A DNA stretch of 64,000 bases from Polyodon spathula (lineage: Eukaryota; Chordata; Actinopteri; Acipenseriformes; Polyodontidae): the NCBI RefSeq assembly GCF_017654505.1, contig NC_054540.1:35967554-36031553 (forward strand). The letters run 5' to 3'. Positions 46,680 through 58,599 of this stretch are shown in pieces; within the stretch, counting starts at the first letter, position 1, and each line of letters begins with the position of its first letter. Both the position numbers and the translations under genes were made by a program. A model generated the notes under the pieces. The model was not told where the DNA came from. It did no database searches and saw nothing but the letters and a program-made list of their open reading frames with translations.

Positions 46680-47000
46680 CTGGACCTGGTTTAACTCCAG
46701 CGCTGGTACAGGGCTGGTGTACACAGGATTACTGGACCTGGTTTAACTCCAGCGCTGGTACAGGGCTGGTGTACACAGGATTACTGGACCTGGTTTAACT
46801 CCAGAGCTGGTACAGGGCTGGTGTACACAGGATTACTGGACCTGGTTTAACTCCAGTGCTGGTACAGGGCTGGTGTACACAGGATTACTGGACCTGGTTT
46901 AACTCCAGAGCTGGTACAGGGCTGGTGTACACAGGATTACTGGACCTGGTTTAACTCCAGCGCTGGTACAGGGCTGGTGTACACAGGATTACTGGACCTG
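46680..47000. repeat. 52-bp tandem repeat, six units plus a partial
   Basis: Units start at 46680, 46732, 46784, 46836, 46888 and 46940, with a partial at 46992. They are almost identical; variation is at one site inside CTCCAGNNCTGG (CG, AG or TG). Units with CG carry the perfect palindrome CCAGCGCTGG. Confidence 0.97.
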
Positions 47001-48518
47001 CTCAGGAGGAATTATGAGGCATGGGGTCACGCTGGGGGGCCACCTTCTGTTCTTAAACTCTGTTTGAGGGCCGTTTGAACCGGGCTTGTTTTCATGACCA
47101 TAAAGAATAATTTATAATATATTGTAAAAGCACAAGTTAAAAATAACAGGCACACTATATCAAGGGCTAATGCTTTTATTGTCCAAATAAATCTCAGAGG
47201 AATGCTAACTTGCCAGCACAACATTTCTACATGAATAGTTTAACTACCAGCAGAATTCCAGATTTGTATTGACATTCAAATCCTCCCCATTTAATTAAGC
47301 AACACAACCCTGATTTAGAGGGCATTACCACACAGACAAGGTCAACAAAAAGGTCAAGTAAATACAGTAAATAATTATGTTTTACATGCTGAACTCTCTC
47401 AATTTACAATTTGTGTGAAACCTGTTTGGATCTTGTTGGGAAGTTTAAATCTCACAAGATGTTGTAACTACGGATGCACCGAACTGAGGATTCAGTTTGG
47501 GAATTGGCCTGAATATCTACTTTTTGAGCAGGGTTCAGATTCGGTGAACTGAATACGAATCCTATATTAATACAACCATTTTAATACATCCCTCCAATGT
47601 GTGCCGTTCTTATTTAAATAAGAGACACAAAGCTGGTATTGAACGTAACGGTTGTATTTAATAACAAGAACACGTTTGATGTTGCAGCTCTCAACTCCCT
47701 ATTACTAGAGGCGCACGTACTAAACAGTCACGCAGCTGCTGAATGCAAACATAACATTAGGTTATTACCATAACCCTGGTTCCCTGAAAAAGAATGACAA
47801 CCATTACTGAATGGGAAAAGCCCTCTCTGACCGTCAATCATTGAACATATATAAAAAAGCTGCCCTATGAGGGCCCTGCTGTGAGGAGGAAGTCCCTCCC
47901 ACCTCCTGTTAAAAAGGTTCATCCTCACAGTAGCATGTCGCCATTTTCTTTCGAAATCAGAGGTCAGCTGGACACGACCTCGAAGGGTAATTGTTGTCAT
48001 TCTCTTTCAGGGAACCAGGGTTATGGTAATAACCTTACGTTCCCGTTCAATGGAATGACAACCATTACCAATTGGGAAGCTGCACCAAAGCTGTCGTGGC
48101 TCCAGATTACCGACGGTACAGCCTCGCGGCGATAGCCTCAGAGCCCTCATGACGCCTAAGGGCATGCCACCTGCAATGCCCTAGAGCCCAGAGAGGGTCT
48201 CGCTCAGTTTGCAACACATGTCTGACTACCTGTCCATGTAGTAGTATTGCAGAGTTCATCCAAGGAGGCACCATGAAGGAAAGCCCACAAAGTTGCCTGG
48301 CCCCTGGTAGAATGGGCCGTAATGTCCCCCGGCAAGGGGGAGTCCATCTGTTCATACGCCAACCATATAGCATCTGTCACTCAGTGCGCTAGACGCTGCT
48401 TCGATAGGACCTGACCTCTAGAGCGGGACCCATAGCAGACAAACAGCTGGACCGTCCTATCCAGGTAACAGCGCAGAGCCCGAACTGGGCAAAGCGTGTG
48501 CTGTCTATTGTCCTCCTC

Positions 48519-49001
48519 TTACTCGTGCGGGGAAGGTCTCAAAGTTTCCAAAACCATTGGTTGGTTAATATGGAATGATGAGACCACCTTTAGCAAAAAG
48601 GCTGGATTTGTTCTTAATGTTACCCACGAGTCATTCCCAGTGAAAGCCATACATGTGTCATTGATGAACAGCACATGAAGCTCACCTACTCGTCTGGCAG
48701 ATGTAATGGTTATTAAAAACACCACCTTAAGGGAAACAGGGTGCAATTCTGCTGACGCCATTGGCTCAAATGGGGGACCTGTAAAGACCCACAGTACCAA
48801 TTCTAGATCCGACTTGGGGACCATACTTTTCATGGAAGGACAAAATTGCACTGCCAGGAAATGTGACTCAGGGGACACAGAGTCAATTTTGTCGTGGCAC
48901 ACCAATATTGCTGCCAGGTATACCTTCAATGTGGACGCTGATTTTCTTGCATCAAACAGGTGTTGTAAGAACATTAGTAGTGTCTCAATAGGGCAGGTCA
49001 C
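48519..49001 (-). pseudogene. DIRS tyrosine recombinase fragment
   Basis: Open for 160 codons. Shows the N-terminal core-binding part (FLQHLFDARKSASTLKVYLA, CHDKIDSVSP) and the start of the catalytic domain (PHSLKVVFLITITSARRVGE in outline, with the SARRVGEL block carrying the first catalytic Arg). It ends near HINQPMVLETL, so the later catalytic His-x-x-Arg and Tyr blocks are not in this frame. DIRS elements use such a phage-integrase-like enzyme instead of a DDE integrase. Confidence 0.85.
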
Positions 49002-49099
49002 AGGATCGTGACCTTCAGCAAAGCACCAGTCTTGAAAAGCTTACCATTTGTATGAGTACTGGGCTCTAGTACTCGGCGCCCTAGCAGACTGTAGTGTTT

Positions 49100-49588
49100 C
49101 TACCAGAGTCTCCAGCCGGAGAACCGGTTACCCCTGGCTGGCGATGGTCCCTTGCCACCAGCTCTTCCTCTGTCTGCTTGTCTGTTCTGGGGTGGAGGGC
49201 TGCGTTCAGGCCCCATTGCCCTTTCAGGCTGTAAAGGCCACCTTGGGCGCTGGTGGTAAGCCGGAAGGTGCAAGAATTTGGAGGCGACCTCCATGGCCTT
49301 ATGGGACATCTCAAGGCTCACATTAATGGTCGCCCCAAACATCTGCCCCGGTGTAATGGGGGCATCCAGTAACGCCACTTTCTTGGTCTCCACGACCTTG
49401 GCTTGTGTTGCAAACCTGTGCCGAATAATCGGCGTCGGAGCCGAAGATAAGCACGGTCGATGCCGGGCTGATGTAGCCGAGTCAATCGGCGTCAGCAATG
49501 AGGGAGAGCGCAGCCGCGCTAGGAAAGCCCAAGGCTTGAGAGGGGCGTGTAGGTCTGAGCTGTTTTTTTTTTCTGGCCTGTTTTTCAT
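49100..49588 (-). pseudogene. DIRS gag-like fragment
   Basis: Open for 162 codons. The stretch VALLDAPITPGQMFGATINV, followed by a helical segment (EMSHKAMEVASKFLHLP) and a basic, proline- and glutamine-rich end (PPPQNRQADRGRAGG), resembles the C-terminal part of fish DIRS gag. Its position upstream of the recombinase in the same orientation supports this. The first 100 residues look like non-homologous leader. Confidence 0.55.
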
Positions 49589-49889
49589 TCAACAATTTCC
49601 TTCAGTTTTCTTAACAGTTTTTATAGATTCGGTTTGGTATTCGGCCAAATCTTTTGAGATGGATTCGGTATTCGGACGAATCCCAAAAACTTGGATTCGG
49701 TGCACCCCTAGTTGTAGCCAGCCAGATTTATTGAGGTAGGTTTAAAACTCAGACACAATGGCTCCTCAAGGATGATTTTCCATCCATCTACTTAGGAACA
49801 TACCTTAAAAAGTCAGACATTAGTTCATTTTTCAAATCCATACCACTGAGGTTTCCGAAACTGACAACATAGCAAAGGCACAGGAACTA

Positions 49890-50139
49890 TATAGCACCTT
49901 TCATAGTGGACAACCATCACAAAGCGCATTACAGAGGTAGGCTGCAAACTGTGCTTTATATTCAGAGTCACTTACAATAGGACATTAATTTCATCTCATC
50001 CACAGGATGGAGCACAAGGAGGTTAAGTGACTTGCTCAGAGTCACACAGTGAGTCAGTCAGTGGCAGTGGTGGGTTTTGAACTGGTGACCTTCTGCTTAC
50101 AAACCCCTGGACTTTAACCACTGGACTACACTGCCTCCT
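49890..50139 (-). mobile_element. tRNA-derived SINE (minus strand)
   Basis: On the minus strand the head starts near 50139 with GGAGGCAGTGTAGTCCAGTGG (split: GGAGGCAGTG, then TAGTCCAGTGGTTAAAG as A box). It then has the B box GGTCACCAGTTCAAAACC, and the core 'ctgagcaagtcacttaacct'. The 3' end has the LINE-type tail 'aatgcgctttgtgatggttg' and 'aaggtgctatata'. Same general SINE class as the one at 38378 but with a different tail. Confidence 0.88.
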
Positions 50140-50300
50140 AGTGTTCTGGATGTTACCACTGCATAGAGTGTTCTCACTCATCCGAATCTAGATGTTACCA
50201 CTGCACCAAGTGTTTTAGATGTTACACAGCACTGACTGTTCTAGATGTTACACAGCACTGAGTGTTCCAGATGTTACCACTGCATAGAGTGTTCTCTCTT
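50140..50300. repeat. Degenerate tandem repeat (AGATGTTACCACTGCA unit)
   Basis: Five to six diverged units of roughly 25-45 bp built on 'gatgttaccactgcatagag' and 'tgttctagatgttacacagc'. It starts directly at the 5' end of the SINE. Confidence 0.85.
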
Positions 50301-50309
50301 GGACTACAT

Positions 50310-51950
50310 TAACAATCAAATGTTTTGTGTTTGGAAAAGATTCTATCCTGGCACAGCAGGAACACAAATATTTATGTGTCAATTAAAAGGCTGAATGCAA
50401 AGTATAACCACAGGAACAGAATGGTAAACTACAAAATCAAAGTGCAAAGATAGGCACTGTCTGTCTGCCTTGGTTAGGAGGTAATACTGCTTGGGATATT
50501 AGCTGTGTTTAATTGCCATACCCAAAATCTCAAGCTCCCTTTGTAACAGCTTTAAGACAGTCTGATCAAATTTAGATGATAAAGCACTTGAATAGTATAT
50601 TAAAACACAAGTCATGCTTGTAGTGGCAATGCAGTCAGTGACCACAGTAGCTCAGGAAGTTACTGCAATGTGCCATGGGCCCCCATTCCCTAGCTGAATA
50701 GTGCGAATAGTGTGTTCATATGAACAGGATAAGAGCCCATGAGAAATACACTTCATTGATAGAAAGCATTAGGTAATCACATCTACATTCATGTCCATTC
50801 ACTCTGATTCAACAGAGCACTCTCACAAGCAAGGAAAAAACAACCCTAGCGCTCTGTAATATCACAATCCCACGGGTGTCCTGCCTTTCACACAGTTTTA
50901 ATGTCAAGCAGGGAGGTCAAGTATTCTTCTGTGGGGTATGCAACTGTAAATGATTCCACTGTTCCCCCTAATAACAAATGCTGTTGTTTGTTTGTTTGTT
51001 TTGAGAGTACACACAGCAGCTTCAGCTTACATTTTCTTACTTTTTTCATCTGTTTAATTTTTAAGTCTTCCTTTACCTTTTTACTATATGTGCAGGCATT
51101 CTTATTTCTGAATTTTTTTTTTCATTTATTTATTTATAAGTAAACAGCAACACCATGTTGCTAGCAAAACTAAAAGAAAGTTAAACTGGGTTTGAAAAAC
51201 GCACACTTTTTTTTTCAATTTAAATACAGATTATAAAATGTTCTACAACAAAGTTTGAATAGAAATCAACAGGAAAATGACCTTACTGAAATAGAACCCT
51301 AGACATTTCCACGTTTTCCTCTTTTTGGTCTGTTCTTCACGCTCGCAATTTTCTTTTGGAGTTTGCTTGCTGGCAGTTCAAAAGCCGTGCAGCTGAATTA
51401 TACTTACACAGTAACAGATTCGAATGCTATAAGATCCCACGGGAATTGTGTGAAATCCTGATATAATATGTACTATTAACAATACTGCAAACCCCATTCA
51501 ATACAGTCAAGGCTTCCTGTCTGCAGCCTCTTTGCAATATCAATGCTACATCATAAATAACGCGGTAATGACAGGTAAACAATCACTTCACAATGAGAGC
51601 TGTTTGCAGCTGGCCCCCAGTGGTTTCTCTCTGCTAATCTTTACAGATAGGATTGTCTGACTTGTCAGTGGCAATAACTGATTCAAATCCGGCTAAAGGG
51701 TGCCCTCTGTCTGCAGGTGTGGGTATTTCTCAGGTTGCCTTTAAGTAGATTCCCAGCCTGTGCTTTCTGTGCTGGAAATATTGAACTCTTATATAACATA
51801 CCAACTGTACCACTTTAGAAAGGGGCTTTCACAAGTGTAATTGCAATGAAATTGAGTTTAAATTTACCAGGCTTTTATTTATGCAGATATGAAAATAAAA
51901 TGTCTATTGAAAAAGTGATGGTTCTCTTAGGTCTTATAAAGCACAAATAA
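50310..51950. other. Non-coding sequence
   Basis: AT-rich; includes T-runs and a short TTTG array (50986-51001). No gene or mobile element recognised. Confidence 0.5.
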
Positions 51951-51961
51951 AATAAAACACA

Positions 51962-51963
<2 letters not shown>

Positions 51964-52036
<73 letters not shown>
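51964..52036. repeat. CA microsatellite
   Basis: Perfect run of about 36 CA units, the longest dinucleotide array in the window. Confidence 0.98.
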
Positions 52037-52038
<2 letters not shown>

Positions 52039-52472
52039 TGCTGCAGTTTACAGAGGCAAACCACAGAAGGGGAAGTGACAGTGATGACCAGGTGCTAATC
52101 AGCTACAGATTTTCTGGCAGTATGTGTACCCAGCAAGCCTAGACCAGATGTGGGCCATGCTGCCACAGACAGGGGCTGGGGTCCCCTTGACTCTCTGCTC
52201 GGACAGGGACATCAAAGCAGCTCTGATGTGAAGCAATTATGACATTCAAAGGTAGGCCCATTATGTACAAACTGAAGTATGTGATTAAGCTAATACAGTG
52301 AAACTGCCATTTGCGCTCAGACCGTTTGAACATTAGTGTAAACAGTATTATAAATCACGTATGAGAAATGAACCAATCACTGTTGAGGATTTGCCAAAAT
52401 TCCAGTACATCTTATCCTGTGTGCAGATGTCACCCCATGTATGGAACACACAGCAAAAGCATCCTTAGGAAA

Positions 52473-52836
52473 TTATATGTATTGGCCTGCCCTTTTCAGC
52501 ATGACATCCAGAAATGTGCCTAGCACTCTGGAAAAGGTGGATTGGAAGGAACCAGTGGCTAAGTAGTGCAGAGAACACAGCACTTTCACATGTGCAGGGA
52601 TAGCGGTCCCTAGATTGACGCTGGGTTCTAGCTCATCCCTCAGTTCAGCTATTAGGTATAAGATGACCTGCAGAGTGAGACAATAATGCATCAGCACCAC
52701 ATCCTCCAGCATCCCAAACAAAGTGACCCTGGGGTTGAATATGCAGGGTCTTCTTCATCCTTCTCCTCTGAACATGTTCCTGCCTCTCCTCAACAAGAGC
52801 CAAGTGTCGCATCAGGAAGTGAACCACAGCAGCCAT
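52473..52836 (-). pseudogene. PIF/Harbinger (HARBI1-like) transposase N-terminal fragment
   Basis: On the minus strand, from 52836: MAAVVHFLMRHLALVEERQE with a basic VQRRRMKK stretch. After a frame change near 52720-52730 comes VTLFGMLEDVVLMHYCLTL, then IAELRDELEPSVN, IPAHVKVLCSLHYLATGSFQ and FSRVLGTFLDVMLKRAGQYI. These blocks match the helix-turn-helix half of Harbinger transposases in order. The DDE catalytic half is absent. It is a different fragment from the one at 8700-9180, and the two overlap in the SFQ region with different sequences. Confidence 0.85.
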
Positions 52837-54267
52837 CCTGAAGCCAATGACAGGTCTCTGCAGGGCTGTGCTTTTATACAGCTTCTAGTTACTCGCTTCT
52901 ACGATGGTTTGCACCTTGTAAGAAGAGGTACAAAGTTTCTGGACAGTCAGCAATTGTGCAAAATCCCAACATTAGAATGTTTGTGCCCGCTTAGTATCCA
53001 GATCCTGCCCAATTCCACGTTCTTTTCTTCATTTGAATGCATTTCAATATAAAATTAATGGATAAAGTGCAAATTTGATAGCTGGTGCAGAATGCCAGAT
53101 GAACACTATTCTTTACATATGCTGCATTTTTAGCGACTGGTAAAATCAGACTTTACGGCAGCATTATGGGGGGTTTTGCTTGTATCCTTACATCACCCCT
53201 GTGGGTACAATCTTTGCAACGGCGCCCCCCCGCACTGCAAGTGAGTGCCTTAACCACAATGTAAAAGATTCAGGCTCATCTGCATTTGTGGTTTTAGAGC
53301 TTTTAACCTCCTCTCATCTCACCGACAGGTGACAGGACAGAATCCAATGTGGTAGTGTATCACACAGCACTGCCTGTTACATTAACAAATATATTTTTTT
53401 TGTTAATGCTTACTTATACAGTAACCTATTTCTAAACTATAAACTACCATTGTCTTTAACTTGGCGCTAACAGATGGCAACTCCGAGTGATTTTTTTGAC
53501 GGTGAATTTGACATCCAGCTGTTTTTCAAAATGGTTCTGGACAGTAGTTGGATAGGATTTTATACTAAGTTTCAGGCTATTTTGTTGAAATGTATTGAAC
53601 ATCATTGTTATGTGTGGCCATAACAAAAAACTATTAAAACAGCTTTAATCTAATTTAACCTTAAACTTCTTTCCATCCCTGTAATAATCCATGAACAAAA
53701 AATAAAGAAAACGGCTGTTAACACGTATGTAAGCTAGTTACATCTATAGAAAAGTGAACATTAAAAACAGTGTGAGCATAATGTAATGAGATGGAATGGT
53801 TAAGGAGTTATACCTAATAAAAGTCTCAATTTTCCTTTGTTCAAAAATCTCTGCTGGGTATAGGATATTCCCCCCCCCCCCCTTAATTCTGCTCAGTTTT
53901 CAGACAGGCTAGGGCAGGGCAGGGCAGGGCGGAACCCTGCAAAGAATTTGGGAAAGATAAGTAGCAGATTAGATCGGAACAAACCCAGCCTCCACAGTGA
54001 AGTGCTGCGAGTGGAATCTAAAAAGGAATAAGAAACAGAGAGGGGTCTGACAGGGGCAAGTCCAGTCCAAATCGAGTTTGGACAGATTGACAGGTTGAGC
54101 TCTGGGATACAAGAGGTTTCTACAGTGAAAGACAGCTGTCTAGTACAAAGGCAATGAGTTTCATTGGAATGCAGGAGACTCCAACTGCTCCATGTAAATT
54201 ATCATTCCATCCAGCTTTTTAGGATGAGAGCCATACCAAAGACCAGGGAGTTCTTAAAAAAGATCAC

Positions 54268-54300
54268 AAACAAACAAACAAACAAACAAACAAACAAACC
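54268..54300. repeat. AAAC tetranucleotide microsatellite
   Basis: About eight tandem ACAA units. Confidence 0.95.
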
Positions 54301-55556
54301 AACCACTCCTCACCGCTTCTGTGTTTTTGTGTTACATGTTTAAACACAACATGATTTTTTTTTTGCACGTTGACTTGCTTTTACCAAAAAGTGCAGATAA
54401 TCCAGCCTGACTGTTCAGACCAGTGAACCATCACAGACAGTTCTGCCTTAGGAAAAGGTCTCAGTGTCACTTCTGAACTTCTGCTCATATTACACTTCAT
54501 AAAAGTACACCTGTTCCCTATATTTAGCATAGTATTTTATGTTGTTAACTTGAACACCCATTATACATTTTACAGCAAAATGTAGCAAAGCATAGTGAAG
54601 CAAGGAAAAGTTTGGATCAGATGAAGCCCTATTTAGACAGACCCATCTGCTCATAAAGGGATTGCTAATCCAGCTGTCTTCCCCAGTCCGTTTGTGCCAA
54701 AATGCTGGTGGGATGCAATTCAGTTTCCGGGTTGTGTGCACCAGTCTTTACCCCTTTGAAACCTGTCTGCCATGATGTCACTCTTATTATAGCTCCGCTC
54801 CTGCTTCTACATGCAGCAGTGGTAGGTTATAAATTACATATTCAACATGTTTTATATAGCTTAGGTAGCAAACATTTAAATAATAATGCTTTACACAAAA
54901 AACAACCTACTGAGTTAATGTTTCAACTTTAAAACATTGAATACAGTGTTTCATTTTTTTTTTTTTAAGCTTGTGGCCTTTTCTTTAGCAGTCACTCCGT
55001 CAAGACCTTCAAACTGTTTTCTCCAGCTAAACCCTGCTGTTGTCAAACTTTCCTTTACAAACAAATCTCACTTAAATCCTACTTAAAAAAAAAAAACAGA
55101 ATTGCAATAACATGGTGTTACCAGTAAGGGGCAACATTTACTACAAGATAGTGGATGTCACGTCCATCTCACAGAACTTAAAGATTCTCAATCACCAGCG
55201 CCCTTCAGTGAGGAGGCTGCACTCACAGGACCCTGAGGCAGGGGATGCAGAATGCAACATGTCATAATGCCTGCTGGGGGCTTCTGGGTAGCAGGGGAGC
55301 CAAACGGAGTGCTCTGTTCTCAAATGTGACACACAAGAGCAATGCACAGAAAAGACCAAATGCATGAAAAAATAATGCTTCAACCAATATTGGAATATTC
55401 AAACAAACTTCCATATTTCTAAATAACTAGCAAAAAGTATATATCATGCAAAGGAAACTGATATGTAAATGAGGTCCAAAATAAATAACACACATTCTAT
55501 TGTACAGTGCTTCTGTCCTTTCTTTAATAGGTCATTTGATATAGACAGTGCGGTTG

Positions 55557-55585
<29 letters not shown>
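55557..55585. repeat. Poly(T) tract
   Basis: About 29 consecutive T bases; possibly the A-tail of a decayed minus-strand retroposon, but no body is recognisable. Confidence 0.9.
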
Positions 55586-55588
<3 letters not shown>

Positions 55589-55739
55589 GTAATGTGTTTA
55601 TACTTTTGTGTTCCAGCTAATTCAATAAAGTATTTGAATATTTGTTAATATACTGGAGAAATATTTGAACATGTAAAACCAGCACTAACGAAAAATCAGA
55701 CTGAAAACAATTACCTGAACTATTACTAAAAAAAAGGAC

Positions 55740-56086
55740 CTAGGGTGCAACAATTCAGCATGTATCAATGAATCGCTTTCTTTACGTGATATATCATATC
55801 ATAATAGAGGTATGTATCATTTAGATTGTGATACAACACAAAAGGAACACATACCAAGTGGTTCTTGTTTTTTCGTTGGTATTAATATATACTCTCCATA
55901 ACTCGTTCCATTTTAGTTTTTTTTTAACAAAATAATCCTTCATTAGGTGATAGCTTGAGCTTATTATGCATCAGACAAGTATCCCGCCAGGACCAGCACA
56001 TGTATCGCGATACACGTTGTATCACGACCTGCATCTTGTGATACGTATCATATCCTGACATTGATGTGCTGTTGCACTCCTCGTAG
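55740..56086. mobile_element. hAT-type non-autonomous element (TATCGATAC-rich)
   Basis: The left end CTAGGGTGCAACAATTC and the right end GTTGCACTCCTCGTAG form an imperfect inverted repeat of the hAT kind. The interior is rich in palindromic ATACGTATC/GATACATATC words (for example CACATGTATCGCGATACACG near 55998-56017), typical of small hAT elements in fish. About 350 bp, no coding sequence. Confidence 0.7.
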
Positions 56087-56089
56087 CAC

Positions 56090-58400
56090 CTCTAGGAGAC
56101 CCCCAGCACGGTCGGGAGAACACTGAGAGTCCTTTACATTCACACAGAGAGGGCCAGGCATAGATCAGTGTCAAGGATCCAGCAAGGAGCACTATTGCTA
56201 TCAGTACCGTTGTTGTCGACTGTAAAGGAAATCTGTTTGGAGTATTTCTAGACAGAGTTGTATGCTATTTACCCTGGTTTCCCTATGTCTCCAAGCCAAG
56301 CCAAACCAATCTCTACCCACTCTCTGTATATTATATTTCAATTGTCAGCATTAGAATGAAACACACATGCGGTTAACCTACAGCTGATCATGTTTTCTGC
56401 TACATATAATGAGGTAACCTCAACAACATGATAATGGTATTTAAAACAAAATCGAATTGCGTTCTAATCTACTTTGGAGTAGAATGGTATATTTTGGTTT
56501 GGAGTGGGGTGTAAAAAGGGCAGGCATTGACAGAGACACTTCTAATTCTAACAACTCTTTTTTGTTTTACTGACTAGCTTGTCTGGGGAGCCGCTGCCTC
56601 AGTGTCCGAGGAGGCTGAACGGGACTTTTGCTGTTGTGTTTTTCAAACTGACGGACAGACAGGCAGAAACAATTGAACAGCTTTGAACTCCACTAGAACG
56701 CAATCTTCCTGAGCCCTGAGTTTTCATCAGCAGTATTAAATGCTTTATTCTCACTAAACCCGTTCTATCAGGCGGGACACTCTGCGTGGCTGTATTACTC
56801 CACCCGGGACAGAACTACAAAAACACTTACTATCATCGGGACACCATCCCGTGGTCCAAACCATGGTGGAGTCACGATGCTTTGACGTCGTCTGCCCGGT
56901 TAAAACCTATCAGATGTTCAATTACTAGGTTGTGGTGGAGAGAACAAGAACGAGACAGGTCACCCAAAAATGTGTGTGCGTAGACCCGTTTTTGGGCAAC
57001 TGAAACTAAAATTATTTTAAATGTAGCCCTATTCAACGAAGTATGCCCGATATATATATATTCGACATATACAAAGCTCCTTGTGTTATTCAGGAACAAT
57101 AAAAATGCGATGCATATACACCCGTGGTTATTTATATCCTAGCTGTGGCTGTTGCTTCAGGAACAATAAAAAATGACTGCAGCTACACCCATGGTTGTTT
57201 TCCAAAAAAGTGAGCTCAAAGTCTCCATAGATTATCGTCCCATATAAAGACCTACTAAACCCTGTCCATAACCCTGTCCATAGCGCCTTTATTTTAATAT
57301 CTTATGTGATTTATTATCACTTCTTTGCATGCAACAACATACTACAACTACAGTTGGTGGAGTAGAAGACTAACTCATTATGATATGCGTACCTCATATA
57401 TTCTTTGTTAATTTCTGAGCATGAGATGACACTGTTTTTGAAGAGTGTTTAGAAACTTACTCATACATTAAACTGGTTTGAAAATGTCAGTAGTTATCTA
57501 ACCATCTCTAGAACAGTTTATGATATGTTTTATCAGTTTTATCAAGTGTTTGAATAAACCACAAGCTTGATTTAAAAATGGGCTTTAAGAAAGAAAAAAA
57601 AACAGCCCTTAATAAATCATTCCTTAAAATCACTTTTAAAGTTTTGCAAATAGGGTCAGAATGATGAACCTTTTACCACACAGCCCCTATTTCTAATATC
57701 AGTGTTAATCTATGACATTTTCTGCTATGGTGCTATTGCTTTTTTCCCCTATTGCATTACTATGTGTGAACACTAGAGGAAGTTTCTGCTATTAGCCCAT
57801 GACTGATCAAACCTTGGCCGTTATTCATGAGATAAGACCACCAAATCAAAAAATGATAATAAGCCCTAGTTCATGAAGCTCTATAGCCTTCCAAGTGATA
57901 TGTAAACCCTTCTACTGCCTGCTTGTAGTACAGCAGCACTCAAAGTGTGTCTCAAAGCCCCTCGATAGTATTGTTAAAATCTGCCTTTTGATCGGCACAG
58001 AAGGGAAAAGGCCCTGCTTGAAATTTCTAGTACTGTGGTTTTTCTCTTCGAAGTGTCAGTCAGCATGTTTCTTTAAATGGATGGACAAAGGGAAGCTAAT
58101 CAGCTGGAAAATGTGCTCGAGGCGAGGGCTTTAGGCTTGGCTTTATTACCAAGGGATTACACCTGAGCCAGGGAGAATGGGATTTCTGTTCACTATCAGC
58201 CTGCCATGTGTGAAAGAAAGAAGATGCTCCATTTTCCTTTGTTTTATTATTATATTATTATTATAAAATAGACGTCATTTAGTGCACATGGAAGACAATG
58301 CAATGGTTCTGTACAAGGCAATGATGGCTACTTTAAGGTAGAATAGTATGAGCCATAGATATAATGGTAACATACAGGGAACAACATTTAACATATTACT
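56090..58400. other. Non-coding sequence
   Basis: No gene or repeat family recognised. A duplicated 'caggaacaataaaaa' motif occurs at 57091 and 57160, about 69 bp apart, as a local tandem duplication with 'acacccgtggtt'/'acacccatggtt'. Confidence 0.45.
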
Positions 58401-58402
58401 TA

Positions 58403-58585
58403 GAGCTGAGGGACTGGGAGCCAATGGGGTCTAGTGGTTAGAGCTGAGGGACTGGGAGACAGTGGGGTTTAGTGGTTAGAGCTGAGTTACTGGGAGGCAG
58501 TGTGGTCTAGTGTTTAGAGCTGAGGGCTGGGTGACAGCGTGGTTTAGTTGTTAGAGCTGAGGTACTGGGAGGCAGTGTTGCTGAA
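58403..58585 (+). repeat. 38-bp tandem repeat built from a SINE head
   Basis: About five units starting with GAGCTGAG at 58403, 58441, 58479, 58517 and about 58554. Each contains 'tggtctagtggttagagc' or a variant, i.e. the A-box region of a tRNA-derived SINE head, preceded by CTGGGAGGCAGTG. The array has no SINE body or tail. Confidence 0.9.
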
Positions 58586-58599
58586 TCCTGACACTTGTC

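Larger units (their letters stand above)
47757..49590 (-). mobile_element. DIRS-like retrotransposon relic (gag and tyrosine recombinase, no RT)
   Basis: On the minus strand a gag-like segment (about 49590-49100) is followed by a tyrosine recombinase segment (49001-48519) and then by complementary terminal sequence. The reverse transcriptase that normally lies between them is missing. At the 3' end an inverted repeat pair lies 195 bp apart (47757-47800 and 47996-48036, built on 'accataaccctggttccctg'). A second copy of 'gaatgacaaccatta' follows at 48053. This terminal arrangement fits the inverted repeats and internal complementary region of DIRS elements. Confidence 0.75.
47468..49711. mobile_element. 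hAT-type element interrupted by a DIRS relic
   Basis: The left end CTACGGATGCACCGAAC and the right end TTCGGTGCACCCCTAG are an imperfect inverted repeat of the CTAGGGGTGCACCGAA kind. Both ends also carry GATTCGG/CCGAAT subterminal repeats (47490-47550 and 49625-49700). TTGTA borders both sides (47462-47466 and 49712-49716). The middle is a different, GC-richer element (see below), so this is a nested insertion. Confidence 0.7.
52840..55735. other. Non-coding sequence with simple repeats
   Basis: No gene recognised. Simple repeats: a C-run at 53870-53882, GGGCA units at 53912-53931, AAAC units at 54268-54300, T-runs near 54955-54967 and 55557-55585. Confidence 0.5.

Noticed and set aside
46680..47000. 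CRISPR-like array
   Set aside because: Units are contiguous and nearly identical with no variable spacers; it is a minisatellite in a vertebrate genome.
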